This document shows, piece after piece, positions 23,990 to 36,200 of a stretch of DNA of 64,000 nucleotides (position 1 is its first letter; each line of letters begins with the position of its first letter). This DNA comes from Owenia fusiformis (taxonomy: Eukaryota > Annelida > Polychaeta > Sabellida > Oweniidae). A program made the translations under genes and the position numbers. The DNA is taken from the NCBI GenBank assembly GCA_903813345.2, contig CAIIXF020000010.1, positions 21,585,181 to 21,649,180 of the forward strand. Reading direction: 5' to 3'. The notes under the pieces were generated by a model. That model made no database searches, was not told the DNA's origin, and was given only the letters and a program-made list of their open reading frames with translations.

Positions 23990-25936
23990 ATGGATAGGGA
24001 ACATCAGACTTGTAAGGATGTACAGACGAAGTCAAAGGGCAACACAGCTATGGATAATGCTCGGAAAAAGTGCAGAATGTCCCTTAAAATCCCCAAATGG
24101 TATCAATACCGTGGGGGCGAGGACTTGGTCATCTGGCTTCACGCAATACTTGACGATCTGAAGAATTTAGATTTGAGCAAGGGGGTGAAACAAGCAGTTC
24201 ATAGCGACGTAAAGGGCGGCTCTTGGGGCAGAGCATATGCAAAGAAAACATTGAAGCGATGGAAACAAGTCAAACGATCGTTAAGTTTAGACGACGCTCC
24301 AATAAATGATATGACAAATGATTGTAAAGATCAAGAAAATACATTGGATTATCTATTTAAGTCGCATGCAACCACAGATTCCAAAAGGACAAATACCTCT
24401 ACGAAATCTGAAAAAAGTGTTCATCCAATAGGCATTTATAAGCCTATTGTCAAACCATCTTGCAACAAAGATCAGAACGAAGTATTTCGAAAAGAAATAT
24501 ATGTTTCTAGCAAAAGAGACACCCATATTGTAAACCAAAATAATTATTCATGTGTCTCTAATAAAGAAGAAAGAAAAATTGATAAAGTGAACGTCTGTGA
24601 GAACAATATTAAAGACCATGATGAAGTGGTTCAAAATGCTGATCTGCCATTGTATAATATAAACAATGCGGTTAATGACTTACAACATGAAGAACATACA
24701 AGTAGTGAGGACGATGAACGTGATGAAGGATACTCTAGCATAAACAGGAACGACTCTGATAAATTGCTAGACATCCTTAACATTGATGAATTCTCAGAAA
24801 TATGTGAGAGAAAACTAAACGAAAACTGTAATTCAAATGCTGATATTAATGCATCTCCACCCGACTGTGTTACATATAAACCACCTAGCACCTCTCGTTC
24901 TAAAGAGAATACAGACACGGTTGTTGCAAGCCCGACACTTTGTCGGACAAGTAAAAAGATGTACAACGTCACTAAAGCGAACGCCTCAAAAGAAATGGTA
25001 GAAGTTGTCATCAAGAAGAAGGAAGCACATGTTGCAACGTTACGGGCAGAAATGCAATATTTAGTTGAACTTGCCGATAGGCATGAAGATGTCGAAATTG
25101 AAGTTGTGCACAAAGACAAGCCATCTCCACAAAAAGTTACAAAATCTAAGGAAAAGTCACCAGATATTGAGCAAAGTGCAGCTTTTAATACAAATGATCG
25201 GACTAAAGGGGAGATAAACATATTGATCAATGCATCCGATGTATTGAATCCAACAGTATCTACTCAGACGATTGTTGACCGATTTGGAGTAGAACACCAA
25301 ACATTAAATCATCAACAAGAAGTACCGGAATATTTAGAAACGGAGACACTAGCAAAACATGACACCTATAGTGTGACATCACATCATCAATCTGCAATTA
25401 GCTCAAATATTAAAAATAATCCATTAGTTGATAGAGCTGCTGATAACACAGAAGAGGATACTAGAATAAACGAGGCTGCCTATTTAACTCAAGTCGAAGA
25501 GTGTATTAATGCATCCGACAATGACTTCGACAACGATGGAACATCTAACCTTAAGGCTGGTGAGCAATTAGAGACGGCTTTATTACAGATATTTGCAGAG
25601 AAAAGAACACTTCAACGCCAGGCTAGAATTGACAATGACTTCAGTTATAGCATGAGGTCGTATACAAGTGAGGAATCTGTAGATAGTATCCAACTTTTAG
25701 ACGATGAACAAATGACACCATGCGACAACAATGATGCCCTGTCAGACGATAGCGACACTCTTGAACTAATTGATCCAGATACAATAGATTTCGGTGATTA
25801 TAACAAATGCGAAGGTTTAAACGATAATGAACCATCGTATGATGATATGTATGTTACCGAAAGGGCACCCCTAGATCCAAGGACGGTTTTATTGGATACA
25901 ATACCAGAAGAAACTCTTCCAGAAACAGACACTTAG
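23990..25936 (+). CDS. Unknown 648-residue acidic, mostly disordered protein
   Basis: One uninterrupted frame of 648 codons; I do not recognise the family. An acceptor-like TTTCCAG ends at 23976, so the coding exon is probably preceded by an untranslated exon. The frame stays open from that acceptor to the ATG, so a start further upstream is possible. Residues about 30-97 look like a compact basic helical domain with four Trp (W37, W49, W79, W91). The middle is low-complexity and rich in Asp, Glu, Ser, Asn and Thr. Residues about 334-375 form a likely amphipathic helix. The C-terminus is strongly acidic and ends in a run of Pro, Glu, Thr and Leu. No signal peptide or membrane helix is seen, so a cytosolic or nuclear adaptor is possible, but that is inference. 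The length of the frame in AT-rich DNA argues strongly that it is real. Confidence 0.8.
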   Translation: MDREHQTCKDVQTKSKGNTAMDNARKKCRMSLKIPKWYQYRGGEDLVIWLHAILDDLKNLDLSKGVKQAVHSDVKGGSWGRAYAKKTLKRWKQVKRSLSLDDAPINDMTNDCKDQENTLDYLFKSHATTDSKRTNTSTKSEKSVHPIGIYKPIVKPSCNKDQNEVFRKEIYVSSKRDTHIVNQNNYSCVSNKEERKIDKVNVCENNIKDHDEVVQNADLPLYNINNAVNDLQHEEHTSSEDDERDEGYSSINRNDSDKLLDILNIDEFSEICERKLNENCNSNADINASPPDCVTYKPPSTSRSKENTDTVVASPTLCRTSKKMYNVTKANASKEMVEVVIKKKEAHVATLRAEMQYLVELADRHEDVEIEVVHKDKPSPQKVTKSKEKSPDIEQSAAFNTNDRTKGEINILINASDVLNPTVSTQTIVDRFGVEHQTLNHQQEVPEYLETETLAKHDTYSVTSHHQSAISSNIKNNPLVDRAADNTEEDTRINEAAYLTQVEECINASDNDFDNDGTSNLKAGEQLETALLQIFAEKRTLQRQARIDNDFSYSMRSYTSEESVDSIQLLDDEQMTPCDNNDALSDDSDTLELIDPDTIDFGDYNKCEGLNDNEPSYDDMYVTERAPLDPRTVLLDTIPEETLPETDT

Positions 25937-25960
25937 CTTGAAGAAATGCAAATAACTCAA

Positions 25961-25972
25961 AATAAAAATAAA
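25961..25972 (+). terminator. Tandem poly-A signals after the 648-residue gene
   Basis: Two AATAAA hexamers lie back to back, 25 bases past the TAG stop, consistent with a very short 3' UTR. Confidence 0.6.
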
Positions 25973-27539
25973 TATATAATAGATGTCACTAGTCACATCA
26001 CAAGTCTCTATTGAAGGTAATTTTAACGAATTCTTAAAGATGATAAGTATACTGTTAACCAGTAAATGTCATAGACGAACGTTTTAATGCCCGAGGACTG
26101 TTTTAAACTATACAGAGACAAATGTTGTTTTGCTTTGACCGAAGTCTTAAATCAATATGAATGTTTGCGACAGTGATGCAATTATACAGTACTATACGCT
26201 TACGCTGGGTATACAATATGCGCAGTTTTTAAGTGCCGTTACATTCGATGTATAAAGTTGTTTTACTCTTCAATCTATGTTATATAATTGGTTTAGCGAT
26301 TCCAAATTAAGTTTATCTTATCTGTATATTATCTTAATTGTGTATCATTCATTTGGTTTATTGTAAACGCTCTTTAGAAATAATGAACATTGAGATTGGA
26401 TTACGACGTTTCTGTTGCTAAATGCGTATCACATTAATTTATTAGAATAACACAATACTTAATTTAGAATAACATCAAATCTTGAAAGACACTAGTACCT
26501 CTTCTAAAAATCATATCAAGATTATTTAAACATACTTACAATAAAGCTGGTATTATTAAGTAATTGATCCTTGAAGTAAGTCTGTATATTACGGAATAAA
26601 ATATTGTGATGTTATATCCTCTTTTGTTTACATGATCTTAGTTTAAAATTGTATTTGTTTACATGGTGAAATAAGTGATGCAATTGGTATATATAAATCC
26701 AGCTGTTATTATGTTTAATCCACAGAATGCAAGTCTCACAATGGACGTATTGGTGACTAAGAACCTTTTGCGCATGCGCAAAGCTGTTTTAATGTATTGT
26801 GGGACAACTCCGGTGTCTCTGTATTGTTTCATAAAAACTAACAAGGGCCGTATCAAAACTTAAAAACAATGAGTTTTGGGTCGCTATAGTGATATGGAAA
26901 TATGACATGAGTTACATTATGTAATATTATGAAACATTACGTCCCTAGCCCTAAGAGGTGTATTCGACGATATTACCCCTGCTCTGGGGTCTATATTATG
27001 ATTCGAACATGAAAACTCACCAAGATGTTTCGATGGTCCGCCATTACTACGACCCACCGTTATGACGTCACTCATTACACGTACTACCAGGGGTATTGAT
27101 CGCGAATATACCCCGGGTGAAATGTTGACTTTGTTTACAGTTTATAGAAGGCGTGAATACAGTCATGTTCGAATATTATGTATATAGCAGCTAAGCCCGT
27201 TTGACTTTGTATTTTGAGATTTAAAATACTTTTTCAAAGTGTGACAGTAGGTTAGTATTTGAAACTGTGTTAAAAATCAATCTTGATGGAATCCCTCACT
27301 CTCGTAGATGTATCATTTTCCAGAGGCGACAAGTGACTGGCATTAATGCACAGCACACAGCATCGTTTTCTAAATTTGTTTTACAAATAAAATGGGCAGG
27401 CAACTTAAAAATGACAAATAGGGACTTATTTGGATTAACCCAAGCATCTGTCTCGATGTGGTGGGAGAGATGTCTACTTACACTACAGTGTGTAATTTCA
27501 AAATTATTTGTAAGATAAATAAACCAGTTATCGTTTTGT
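25973..27539. other. Intergenic, no gene; includes a small fold-back repeat
   Basis: No supported coding sequence was found. Bases 26956-26980 and 27088-27112 form imperfect inverted arms (GTATTCG...TACCCCTG and its reverse), marking a fold-back element of about 157 bp. The rest is unremarkable AT-rich DNA. Confidence 0.45.
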
Positions 27540-27867
27540 AAAGGATAGGTATCGATATGGTGAACTGAATTCAACAATGTTTTTCTCTTAAACCAATTAT
27601 TGAAAACATTCTGTAAAAAAAGACACGGTCCTTTATGAAATGTTTCATATCATTCCGAACATATGATACCAAGAACAAAAGATCTGTCTCATGTGTTTTC
27701 TAAAATAATGTAGAGAAAAGTATATAAATACATTTCAAATTATAATGTTACCATCCAAAAGATAACCGGCATTAAATTGACGATGTGTAGAATTTTCAGA
27801 ATGTTTTGATGACCGGTCTAAGAGAAACGCGTGTTCAAAAAGTTCACCATATTGATACCACTCCTTT
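27540..27867. mobile_element. GTATCGATA-family MITE, copy 1 (328 bp)
   Basis: The ends AAAGGA..GGTATCGATATGG and CC.TATTGATACCACTCCTTT are inverted copies that continue inward through TCTCTTAAACCA (left) and TCTAAGAGAAACG (right). Three more members lie at 35.2, 37.4 and 49.4 kb. Confidence 0.8.
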
Positions 27868-27999
27868 CGCGAGGATAATGTGCAGTTAAAAAGACCAAAA
27901 GTAGAAGGTTCGATAAAGGTAACCTTATCGCGTCTTCGCTAATCATCCAGTTTTTCATCATCCTGAGCACTTTTATTTAGCTCCTGATTACTGAGAAGT

Positions 28000-29589
28000 C
28001 ACTGTATGTACAGTGATCGCCTATTATTACAAGTGCGTGAGTAATGACTCGACAAGAATTGCAAAATTCTAAATGTCGGAGAAAAGGTATACTTGTTTCT
28101 CTTTTCTTTACCACTGCAATATTATTTTACCCATAAATGGTATTCCATATGCTCTATAAGAGACCCAAGAATCATTTGGCAAAAGGATCCAGTGATTGGC
28201 TTAACCGAAATACCTGAACTGAGTTGATAAATGAAGCAAAATCAATAACCCGCCAAACGAAATTGTATATTTCACCAAATTTTCACCAAAACCACAAACC
28301 AAAATACCTATGGTTAATAAACATAAAACTTAACATTCCATGCATACCAGATGTTCCAACTCCCCTTCAATACCGAGTAAAATGATGTTATGAAAAATAA
28401 CTATGATGAGCCAAGTGTGAGAGTTTACCATTTGGATTCTTATAATATATGCTCTTTGCATTTCAGAGAGCTTGGATCCACATGTTATTACTGTCCTTCA
28501 ATATGAACTCCTAAATCCCCAAACATTATTAACCACATTGCAGAACATCATACCTTGGAATCAGAGGGTGAAACTTCTGGCCATGTCTTATTATTTTGTC
28601 ACATATTGATTGAGGATTTTAATGAATGAGATATCTTATTCAGCCTAGATTATGCACTTCCTATGAACTAGGTAAAGAGAACCTGGTCAGTCAACCTCTA
28701 TCTTGATTCTCAAGGTTTTAGTTTCTCCAACTTGGAAGATCGTCAGCCTCATAAGGGGTGTAATTGAATAGACCAATGGAATTGTCAATGACATCAAACT
28801 GGAAAGCGAGTATGTTCGACAATAGCTTATTCGACATACAATAGAACCTTTGTAAGTGGAACGCCCGTGGTTGTTCCACTTAGGAGGTGTTCCACTTCAC
28901 ATATGTTGGCCAGATCGTATCTAGTAGTAGGGAAGGCTCAATATTATAAGCGCATTTTCTATTGAGGTCTGTTTCTGTATGTACTACATACGATCTGGCT
29001 GACTTCTGTGTTCCACTGTGGCCATGGGACTTTAAAAATGCTCCACTTGTGAGGTGTTACGCTTAAAGAAGTGTTCCACTTCCACTGTTCGGACATAAAT
29101 TCTGGGAGAACCCCATTTTTCTTCTGATGATCAAAATTCAAATATTTCTGGGTGTCTGGTCTGCTGAAACTCACACTATAGGCCGATTCATTAATTTTTG
29201 TGTTCAATATTTATTCCATGTTACTAAGAGGAAACGTGAATTTCATCATGGTCAAATGGAAGCCCAAAACCCAACCCAAGTACAAAGAATTAAAGAGTGT
29301 AAAATTTTCTTTTGTTTGTTTTCAAATAGAATAACACATATTATATAGCATTTATATCTTTACATCGTAAATTCCATCACATATTAGAAAATGATCAAAC
29401 TGATATATATTTTTCAAAGCATATGGGTCTTCTGGTGCATACAAAACCTAATTGAATCACCAGTAGCCTATAATATAAACACAAATAAATCATTTAAAAA
29501 TAACCGTTACAATATATTTGAATTTTGCGGTTTTTATCGAGTCATTACTCACGCACTTGTAATAGTAGTCGATCACTGTACATACAGTG
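28000..29589. mobile_element. 1.59 kb DNA element with TIRs of about 69 bp
   Basis: Bases 28000-28068, beginning CACTGTATGTACAGTGATCG, match the reverse complement of 29521-29589 with few mismatches. The outermost 16 bases are themselves nearly palindromic. No transposase frame was found inside; the open frames are under 85 codons. The interior holds further inverted blocks (28908-28930 against 28983-29004, around CAGATCGTA) and repeated GTTCCACTT words. The superfamily is unknown and no convincing target duplication was seen. Confidence 0.8.
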
Positions 29590-29874
29590 CAAGTTGTTAA
29601 TGGTTTTACTCTTGATATTATATGGCTGTGAAAGCTACATGAAAATCAATTTCTACGGTTTATCATTTGGAAGAGTATTGTCGAAACCATTCCCAAGGGA
29701 ATAGTACCGGGTAATTAAAGCAATGATGCCAGGAAGTTATTCACTTCTTATTTAAGGTTTACTACACAAACAACAGAACGAATTTTATGAAACGTGTTTG
29801 CGGGTTTTATTTCAAATAATAGATTTGTTGGGAATTCCCGGGTCACTTTACTGATTTACTGTACAGTCAATCTG

Positions 29875-29995
29875 CAACAGAACCGTACGGTACCGTAAAA
29901 TTATACCATACGGTACCAGGAACACTGCATGGCACTAAACCCCAGCGGTACCGTATGGTACCATACTCTTGATGTACCGTACGGTATCGTGATTT
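29875..29995. repeat. GGTACC-rich cluster of short palindromes
   Basis: Variants of CCGTACGGTACCGT, CCATACGGTACC and CGGTACCGTATGGTACC recur in alternating orientation within about 120 bases, some 240 bases past the stop of the minus-strand mucin gene. It may lie in that gene's 3' UTR or just beyond it. Confidence 0.6.
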
Positions 29996-30230
29996 TAGAG
30001 TGCGAATTGGGGTTGTAGTCGGGGATTTTATATCAACATCGGAACGCATTCGCGGTATATTCATCTTGAAGAAACCTATCAAAAAAGTGGAACGTGGAAA
30101 TGCCCATAGAAAACCAAAATGTATAACAGGCTAAATATGCTCAAAAATAAAGGAAGTGCTACGAGTTTCTTTGTTACTGGACATATTTTACATACTGTAC
30201 ATTCTGTATGTTTGTATTTTTATGTAACGG

Positions 30231-33200
30231 CTATAATTTTGGTGACATATCCAGTCGTATTACCTGTGAACGTGACCCGTTCAGGTCATACGTTTTATTC
30301 CTCAAATATCTAATAAATGATTTTATATCACGTATAGCAGTTTTGATATGTGTGTAGTATGTATTGAGATCAATGAGAAAAATAAAACAGATTGTGGCAA
30401 TGAGGACAATAAGCCAAACTGATCCTATCCCGACTGCGCCATGTGCCTCTTCAGGTTCGTATTGAATACGCTTCGCCCTTTGGAAAGCACCCGCTTTCAA
30501 TTTTGCAAGTTTTGGATAAAGTACGACATCAAGACTGTAATTGTAACGGTGAGAAGTATCACCAGTCGAAATAGTGTCCATTTGATTGTGTATCGATGTG
30601 CTAGGTGTGGTAGGGACACCCGTACTAATTGTTGTGAGCATCACTTTTGTTGTGAATGAATCATTGTACATGTCACTGGGGTTATTGTTATTTACAAAAT
30701 ATTGTGTGGAGGTAGGATTACTATATGACAGGGAAACACTGTCATCTGTTTGTTTATACTGAGTTTCTGTTCCAACAGGGTAAATACCTGTTGTCAGGCT
30801 GTTCCCTTCCACAAAAGTCTCGGACGTTGATGTGGCAACAACACTGTTTATGGCCAGTTCTGATTTTGTTACAGCATCTATCAATTCACTGATTGATGTA
30901 GCTTTATTTGGATTGACATTTTCGTTTGTAACACTCATGTGCTCAAAAACAGAAGTAGGAGAGTTTATAGTTAGAGACGAGTACTCAGGTGAAATGAATG
31001 CCAAAGACGGAGTAACTTGCACACTTGTTGGTTTTACAAACATATTGTAGGTTTCAAAATAAGTGTTTTCCTGTGAAATAGAGGTCTTGGAGAGATATGA
31101 TATGCTGTCACCAAAAGTTAGTGTTTGCGCTACAGGTAAAGGATGTGTAAAGTAAGCCGCATTGGTTTCACTAAACGCTTGCATCGACGTCTGTAATATA
31201 TCATCTGTGGAAGTAGCGGTGTCACTGACAAATCTGGATTCCACTACGGATTCAGAAAATGAGGTCGACTCGATTTGGGATTGCACGTATGTAGTATCAA
31301 TAACTGGTATAGTTAATGTTGTAAATTGCGAAGTATCCATTGCCTTTGTTGACATTATGGAATTGGAAATCTGTACTTCATTTCCATCTATCGGATATAC
31401 AGGATGGTGTGATGATGCAGTTAAAAAGAATGATGTTTGCATGGAGTCTCGCAAGTTGACTGGTGTTGAGGAATATGTAAACATTTCATTTTGAATGAAT
31501 TCGGGGCTCGATGAAAGATATGACAGTTGCCCAGTTTGCTCATTATCTCGTCTTTCTGTTTGATCAAAAAACGGTGATTTAACATGTGCTTGTGTTAGAT
31601 AACTTCGTTGAACTACCATTTCTGATGCCGTTGGCATATATTCTGTTCCTAAAGCTGCTGTTGCTTCTTTCAACATCGTCTCAGTTTGAGTAATATCCAT
31701 CGACGATGTGTCAGGTTTCGTTGTAGATGACTTTATATCATCAGTGACAGTTACAACGCGGGACGAGTGGGATAAAACATCATTTCCTTCAGTTACTTGA
31801 GTGCCAACGGTTGTCCCAAGATGGAGCGAGACTGCTCCGGATGACTCGTGGAGTGGAATAGAGAGCGTCGTCAGATTTGGAGCAGTCGTAGTGAACTCGA
31901 CAACTGGTTCTGAAAAGTACGTGACAGTATATTCAAACAAACGAACTAATTAATTCATATATCAATACAATTATCATTTCCTTGTACATATCATTTTACG
32001 TCTTGTAAATCTGATCGTGGATTTTCAGAATTATAACTGTTTATGTCTATTATATTCACAGGCGTAAGAGCAAAATGTGAAATCAAACCAAGATAAATAA
32101 ATAAAACTTAAAAATAAACCAAATGTAAACATGCAGATAAGTACTGTAATTTAACATACTGACATAAACTATTGTTATTTATGAGAATGGGTGCGATATT
32201 TTTCACAATTGCGAAAATAGAGGTTTTTCAGGGATCAATGTTCAGCTTTGTACATACTTTGGTCTTGACATGAATATTGGCGTTGATTTTCAATGGTGAT
32301 GTCCTCCTCATCTAAAATATAAGAAGGTACATTTTATTATTGCATAACTTATTGCATATGATTCATGAAAAATATTCTTTTGATTCGCATTGGGATCATT
32401 TTGTTTGTTTTGAATTCATGCGTAGGGGAAGGGGGGTATACATAAAATTAAATCAAGCGTAGCTAGTGGTTGATGGCAGTAGGCGGTTGTCAGCCCTTTT
32501 GGAAAAAGCTTCATTTTCATTGGTTTTGCACTCTTCAAACTAGTTACCGAAACAGATCCATTTCGGTAACAAAATATCGGAACCTCGAAGGTTCGATTTT
32601 TTATTTTTTCCTTATTTCACAAGTTGTCGGCAGAATCCTTTCTTTCTTCTCACAAACGTATGTCGGTGTTAAATGTTTAAGAAAATCTACATGTCTGCGA
32701 TCAAATAGTTCAGAAGACAACACTGAAACTCCGTTTACGTAACTAAAGTGAGGTATCATATCAGTATCATATTCTGTTGCCTTCTGAACTATTTCGCACA
32801 CGTTTAGATTTTCTTAAACACATGATTGTGATTATACTGACATACGTTTGTGATAAGAATGTCGTGAAAATTCTACTTACAACTCGTGATGTATTGCTAG
32901 TTTCTTCTTTTATTGCCTTACTTATAGTGCTAATAATCCGAAATGTTGCAGTTGCAGAAAATATCTTTTTAATTATCTTAGACCTTCATTATTATCCCAG
33001 ATTTACATAAATCAATCAGTATAGTCATTCAGAGAGATGTCACCTCACATGGAAACACTACACTAAATACATAACTGTATTTACTAATCTTGGGAGCACA
33101 ATGCATAATTATTTGCGTTAATCCAGGAGCAGAAAGAGACAAGGGAATTTATGATATATATTGTGGAATATATCAAAATGAAACACGAAGAACATACCAA

Positions 33201-36200
33201 GTGATCTAAATATTGATCGAAGAAAACTATTTTAATTCACAATGATATTATTAATCTCTTTATTAGAAACAATTTAGAGTTCATCATTTTAATTTGAATT
33301 AATAAAATGATTAAAAGTAATTGTACATGCCTCGGGCTTCATTGTTTAATTGTGATTAACCTGATTCCGTGAGGGTTAAAAGACAATTAAAAGCATCCAT
33401 GGTGTTCCATTTAAGAAATGTTATTTGATTCATAGTGTACATTATATATGTATCCTTATATTTTTACAATGCATCCCTATAAATGTAAGATTTCGACTAA
33501 CACAAGATAAATATTTCGCGAAATGAAATCATTTATGATTATGATACGCAACACTTTCGATTTTTGTTTGGTAATGTTTGTTCATTATTAATGTCAAAAT
33601 TGAAAACCAAAACATTTCTTCATCTAAAATCTATATATAGTGTCGCATTACATGACAGATATACTGTATCTTTAAGCAAATGATGATTAAACTAAACTAT
33701 TAAACTTCAGACACAAAATGATCTATGGGTAACGTTATTAGAAATGGATTGTTTAAAAGGTTCACTTACAATACGAAGCAATAGGATATGGCAAGTTGCC
33801 CTTTGCATGATTTAAACTATTGTCCCTGTAAATCTCTTTGTAGACCTTCCAATTGGATTTTGTCCAGGTTGGGCCATCAGGACCAGTAGCATTCAGGCGC
33901 ATCGCCCATCCCTTGAGATATTTCCATGAGAGTGCTTCTCCACTCTTACTCCCGAACACATCAATAATTTCTCCATTGTAGAAAAGTTCTACAAATTCTG
34001 TCCCAGTAAAAGACGCTACATTAGTGTGAAAATGATAAATTGGGAAACATCCGAGGAATGTCTTCACCTTGGTCTGTGACTGACGAGAGGCATATATGAA
34101 ACGGTTTGCTGGAATCTCTATTTCTGGGAATGTATATTCCTCGCCAACCGAACCATCGTTAACGTTAGACACTCCAATACCATAGCGGTTAAGATCCGTG
34201 ATATGGCCTGTTGTATACAATTCTAAAATGTCATTTACCCCAGCACTGATTATTCCAACTAGTTTCATCTGAGCAATGGCGTTCACTAAAATGAAAATTT
34301 ATGAATTAAATTTTACAAATAAAATAAAGCAAGTAAACTTGACAACATATACTAAAATGAAACATTTTTGGAACTTCCGTCAATATGAGTGTAACATATA
34401 TCGTTACAAGAGGGTTTTGCTCAACACTTGCAGTTGATGCTACATATAGTTGAGTGCTGGAAACTATTCTCCATTTTCAACTAGTCCGTTTGAAGACAAT
34501 TACAATGAAAAGAGGGCAATTCTATATTTCTGCCATTGTATAAAGTTCTGTACAAGTCATTATCTTAACCATTATGTTAAATAGCATAAAATGTAAAATA
34601 AAATACACAAATGATGTGCTTTAACAGTGTTCCTAAAATATTTCAATTTGTGAGTCACATACAACTGCTGCCTACTCCAGGCCTCCTAGACTTCCATCAA
34701 CGCAAACATCAGTTCTGACATCGCGAACTACGTTCCTTGCACTCGAAGCACGATTCTCAAATCGCGAACGTGGAGAAATATGTTCTTGAGCGAGGAAATG
34801 GTGGTTCGCGACTAATGATTTCACGTCCGCGATGTGAGAATCGTGGTTCGAGTGCAAGGAACTAAACGTAAATCGCGAGGTCAGAACTGATGTTCGCGTT
34901 GAAGGAAGTCTAGGAGACCTGTTCTCATGATTTTCATGTTCAAGTTTCAAAAGACAAGACTGTTTGGAGAGACTGTTTAATTTAAACATAAACCGCTATT
35001 ACTTTTGTAAAACGGTTGCTACACTATCAATGTTTCAGCTTAGCAGATACAATTCTCAAAGTTTGACATTCTTGTAGTTTCCTCGTCAATGGAATTTACA
35101 GTGTATAATTAATATTAGTTGTGAGATACCCTGTATGTCATATCAATTTAAAGATCTGCATGTATTAATGATTTCTTATCTGTCTTCATGTGTGTTCAGA
35201 GAAACAAAATATCACAATTGGAAAGGAGTGGTATCGATATGGAGAACTTTTTGAACACACGTTTCTCTTAAACCAGTCATAAAAAATCTAAAAATTTAAT
35301 ACATCGTCAATTTAATGGAAATCTTTTGAATGGTAACGATATAATTTGAAATATATATAAATACTTTCATCTATATTGTTTTAGAACACACATCAAACAC
35401 TTGGTATCATGTTTCCAGAGTGAAATAAAATATTCTTTCCGAACCTCATTGGAACAGAACGACATAAACACAACATGTTTAGGTCTCTCAATATTGTAAT
35501 TGTACAAAAGACATTTTGGTTGATTTTAAAAAAGTATCTTGTTAATGAAATAAAAGGTTTATCTTGATTTTTATCTATTTTGGGGGGATTTTGTTTTAAT
35601 TTTTTGAATACTTTTTAAAATCAACCAAAAATTAATTTGTATAACTATAATATTGAGAGGTCTGAAAACATGTTGTATGTGCTATTTTGTTCCAACAAGG
35701 TTCGGAAAGACATCTTATTTCATTCTCAAGAATTGGTAGAAAGGAGCAAAAACAATTGCACTAAAAAACAAAAAATGTTAACAAAAACAACATTACTTAA
35801 AACACCGTGTTTTTACAGAATGTTTTCAATGATTGGTTTAAGAGAAAAACATTGTTGAATTCAGTTCTCCATATCGATACCACTCCTTTGTGAGAATGGG
35901 GTATTTTGCTGTTTGAGCCACATAAAAATAGAAAGTATCAAATAGACTGTACAATGATAGGGTACAATAACATCGAAAGCAAGAATGATAAACGTGAATC
36001 GATTAGTGATGTTCGCCAGGGATTTTACAGTGATTATTTTCAATTACATGTTGAATTAATACAACATTTAGGGAAAATATGTTGCAAGATATCAGATCAC
36101 TCTTACATAACGACCACTGCGTATCTAAAGAATATATTCTAGTAAAATATCCATGACGCAAGTCGAATACATTACATGCAGATGACACAGAGTAACCTCT

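Noticed and set aside
24631-25230. 199-codon open frame antisense to the 648-residue gene
   Set aside because: It is a Ser- and Phe-rich mirror of the acidic coding strand; the sense frame is over three times longer.
34672-34989. 105-codon frame on the minus strand
   Set aside because: It covers the long fold-back element exactly and has no family resemblance; it is a by-product of the inverted arms.
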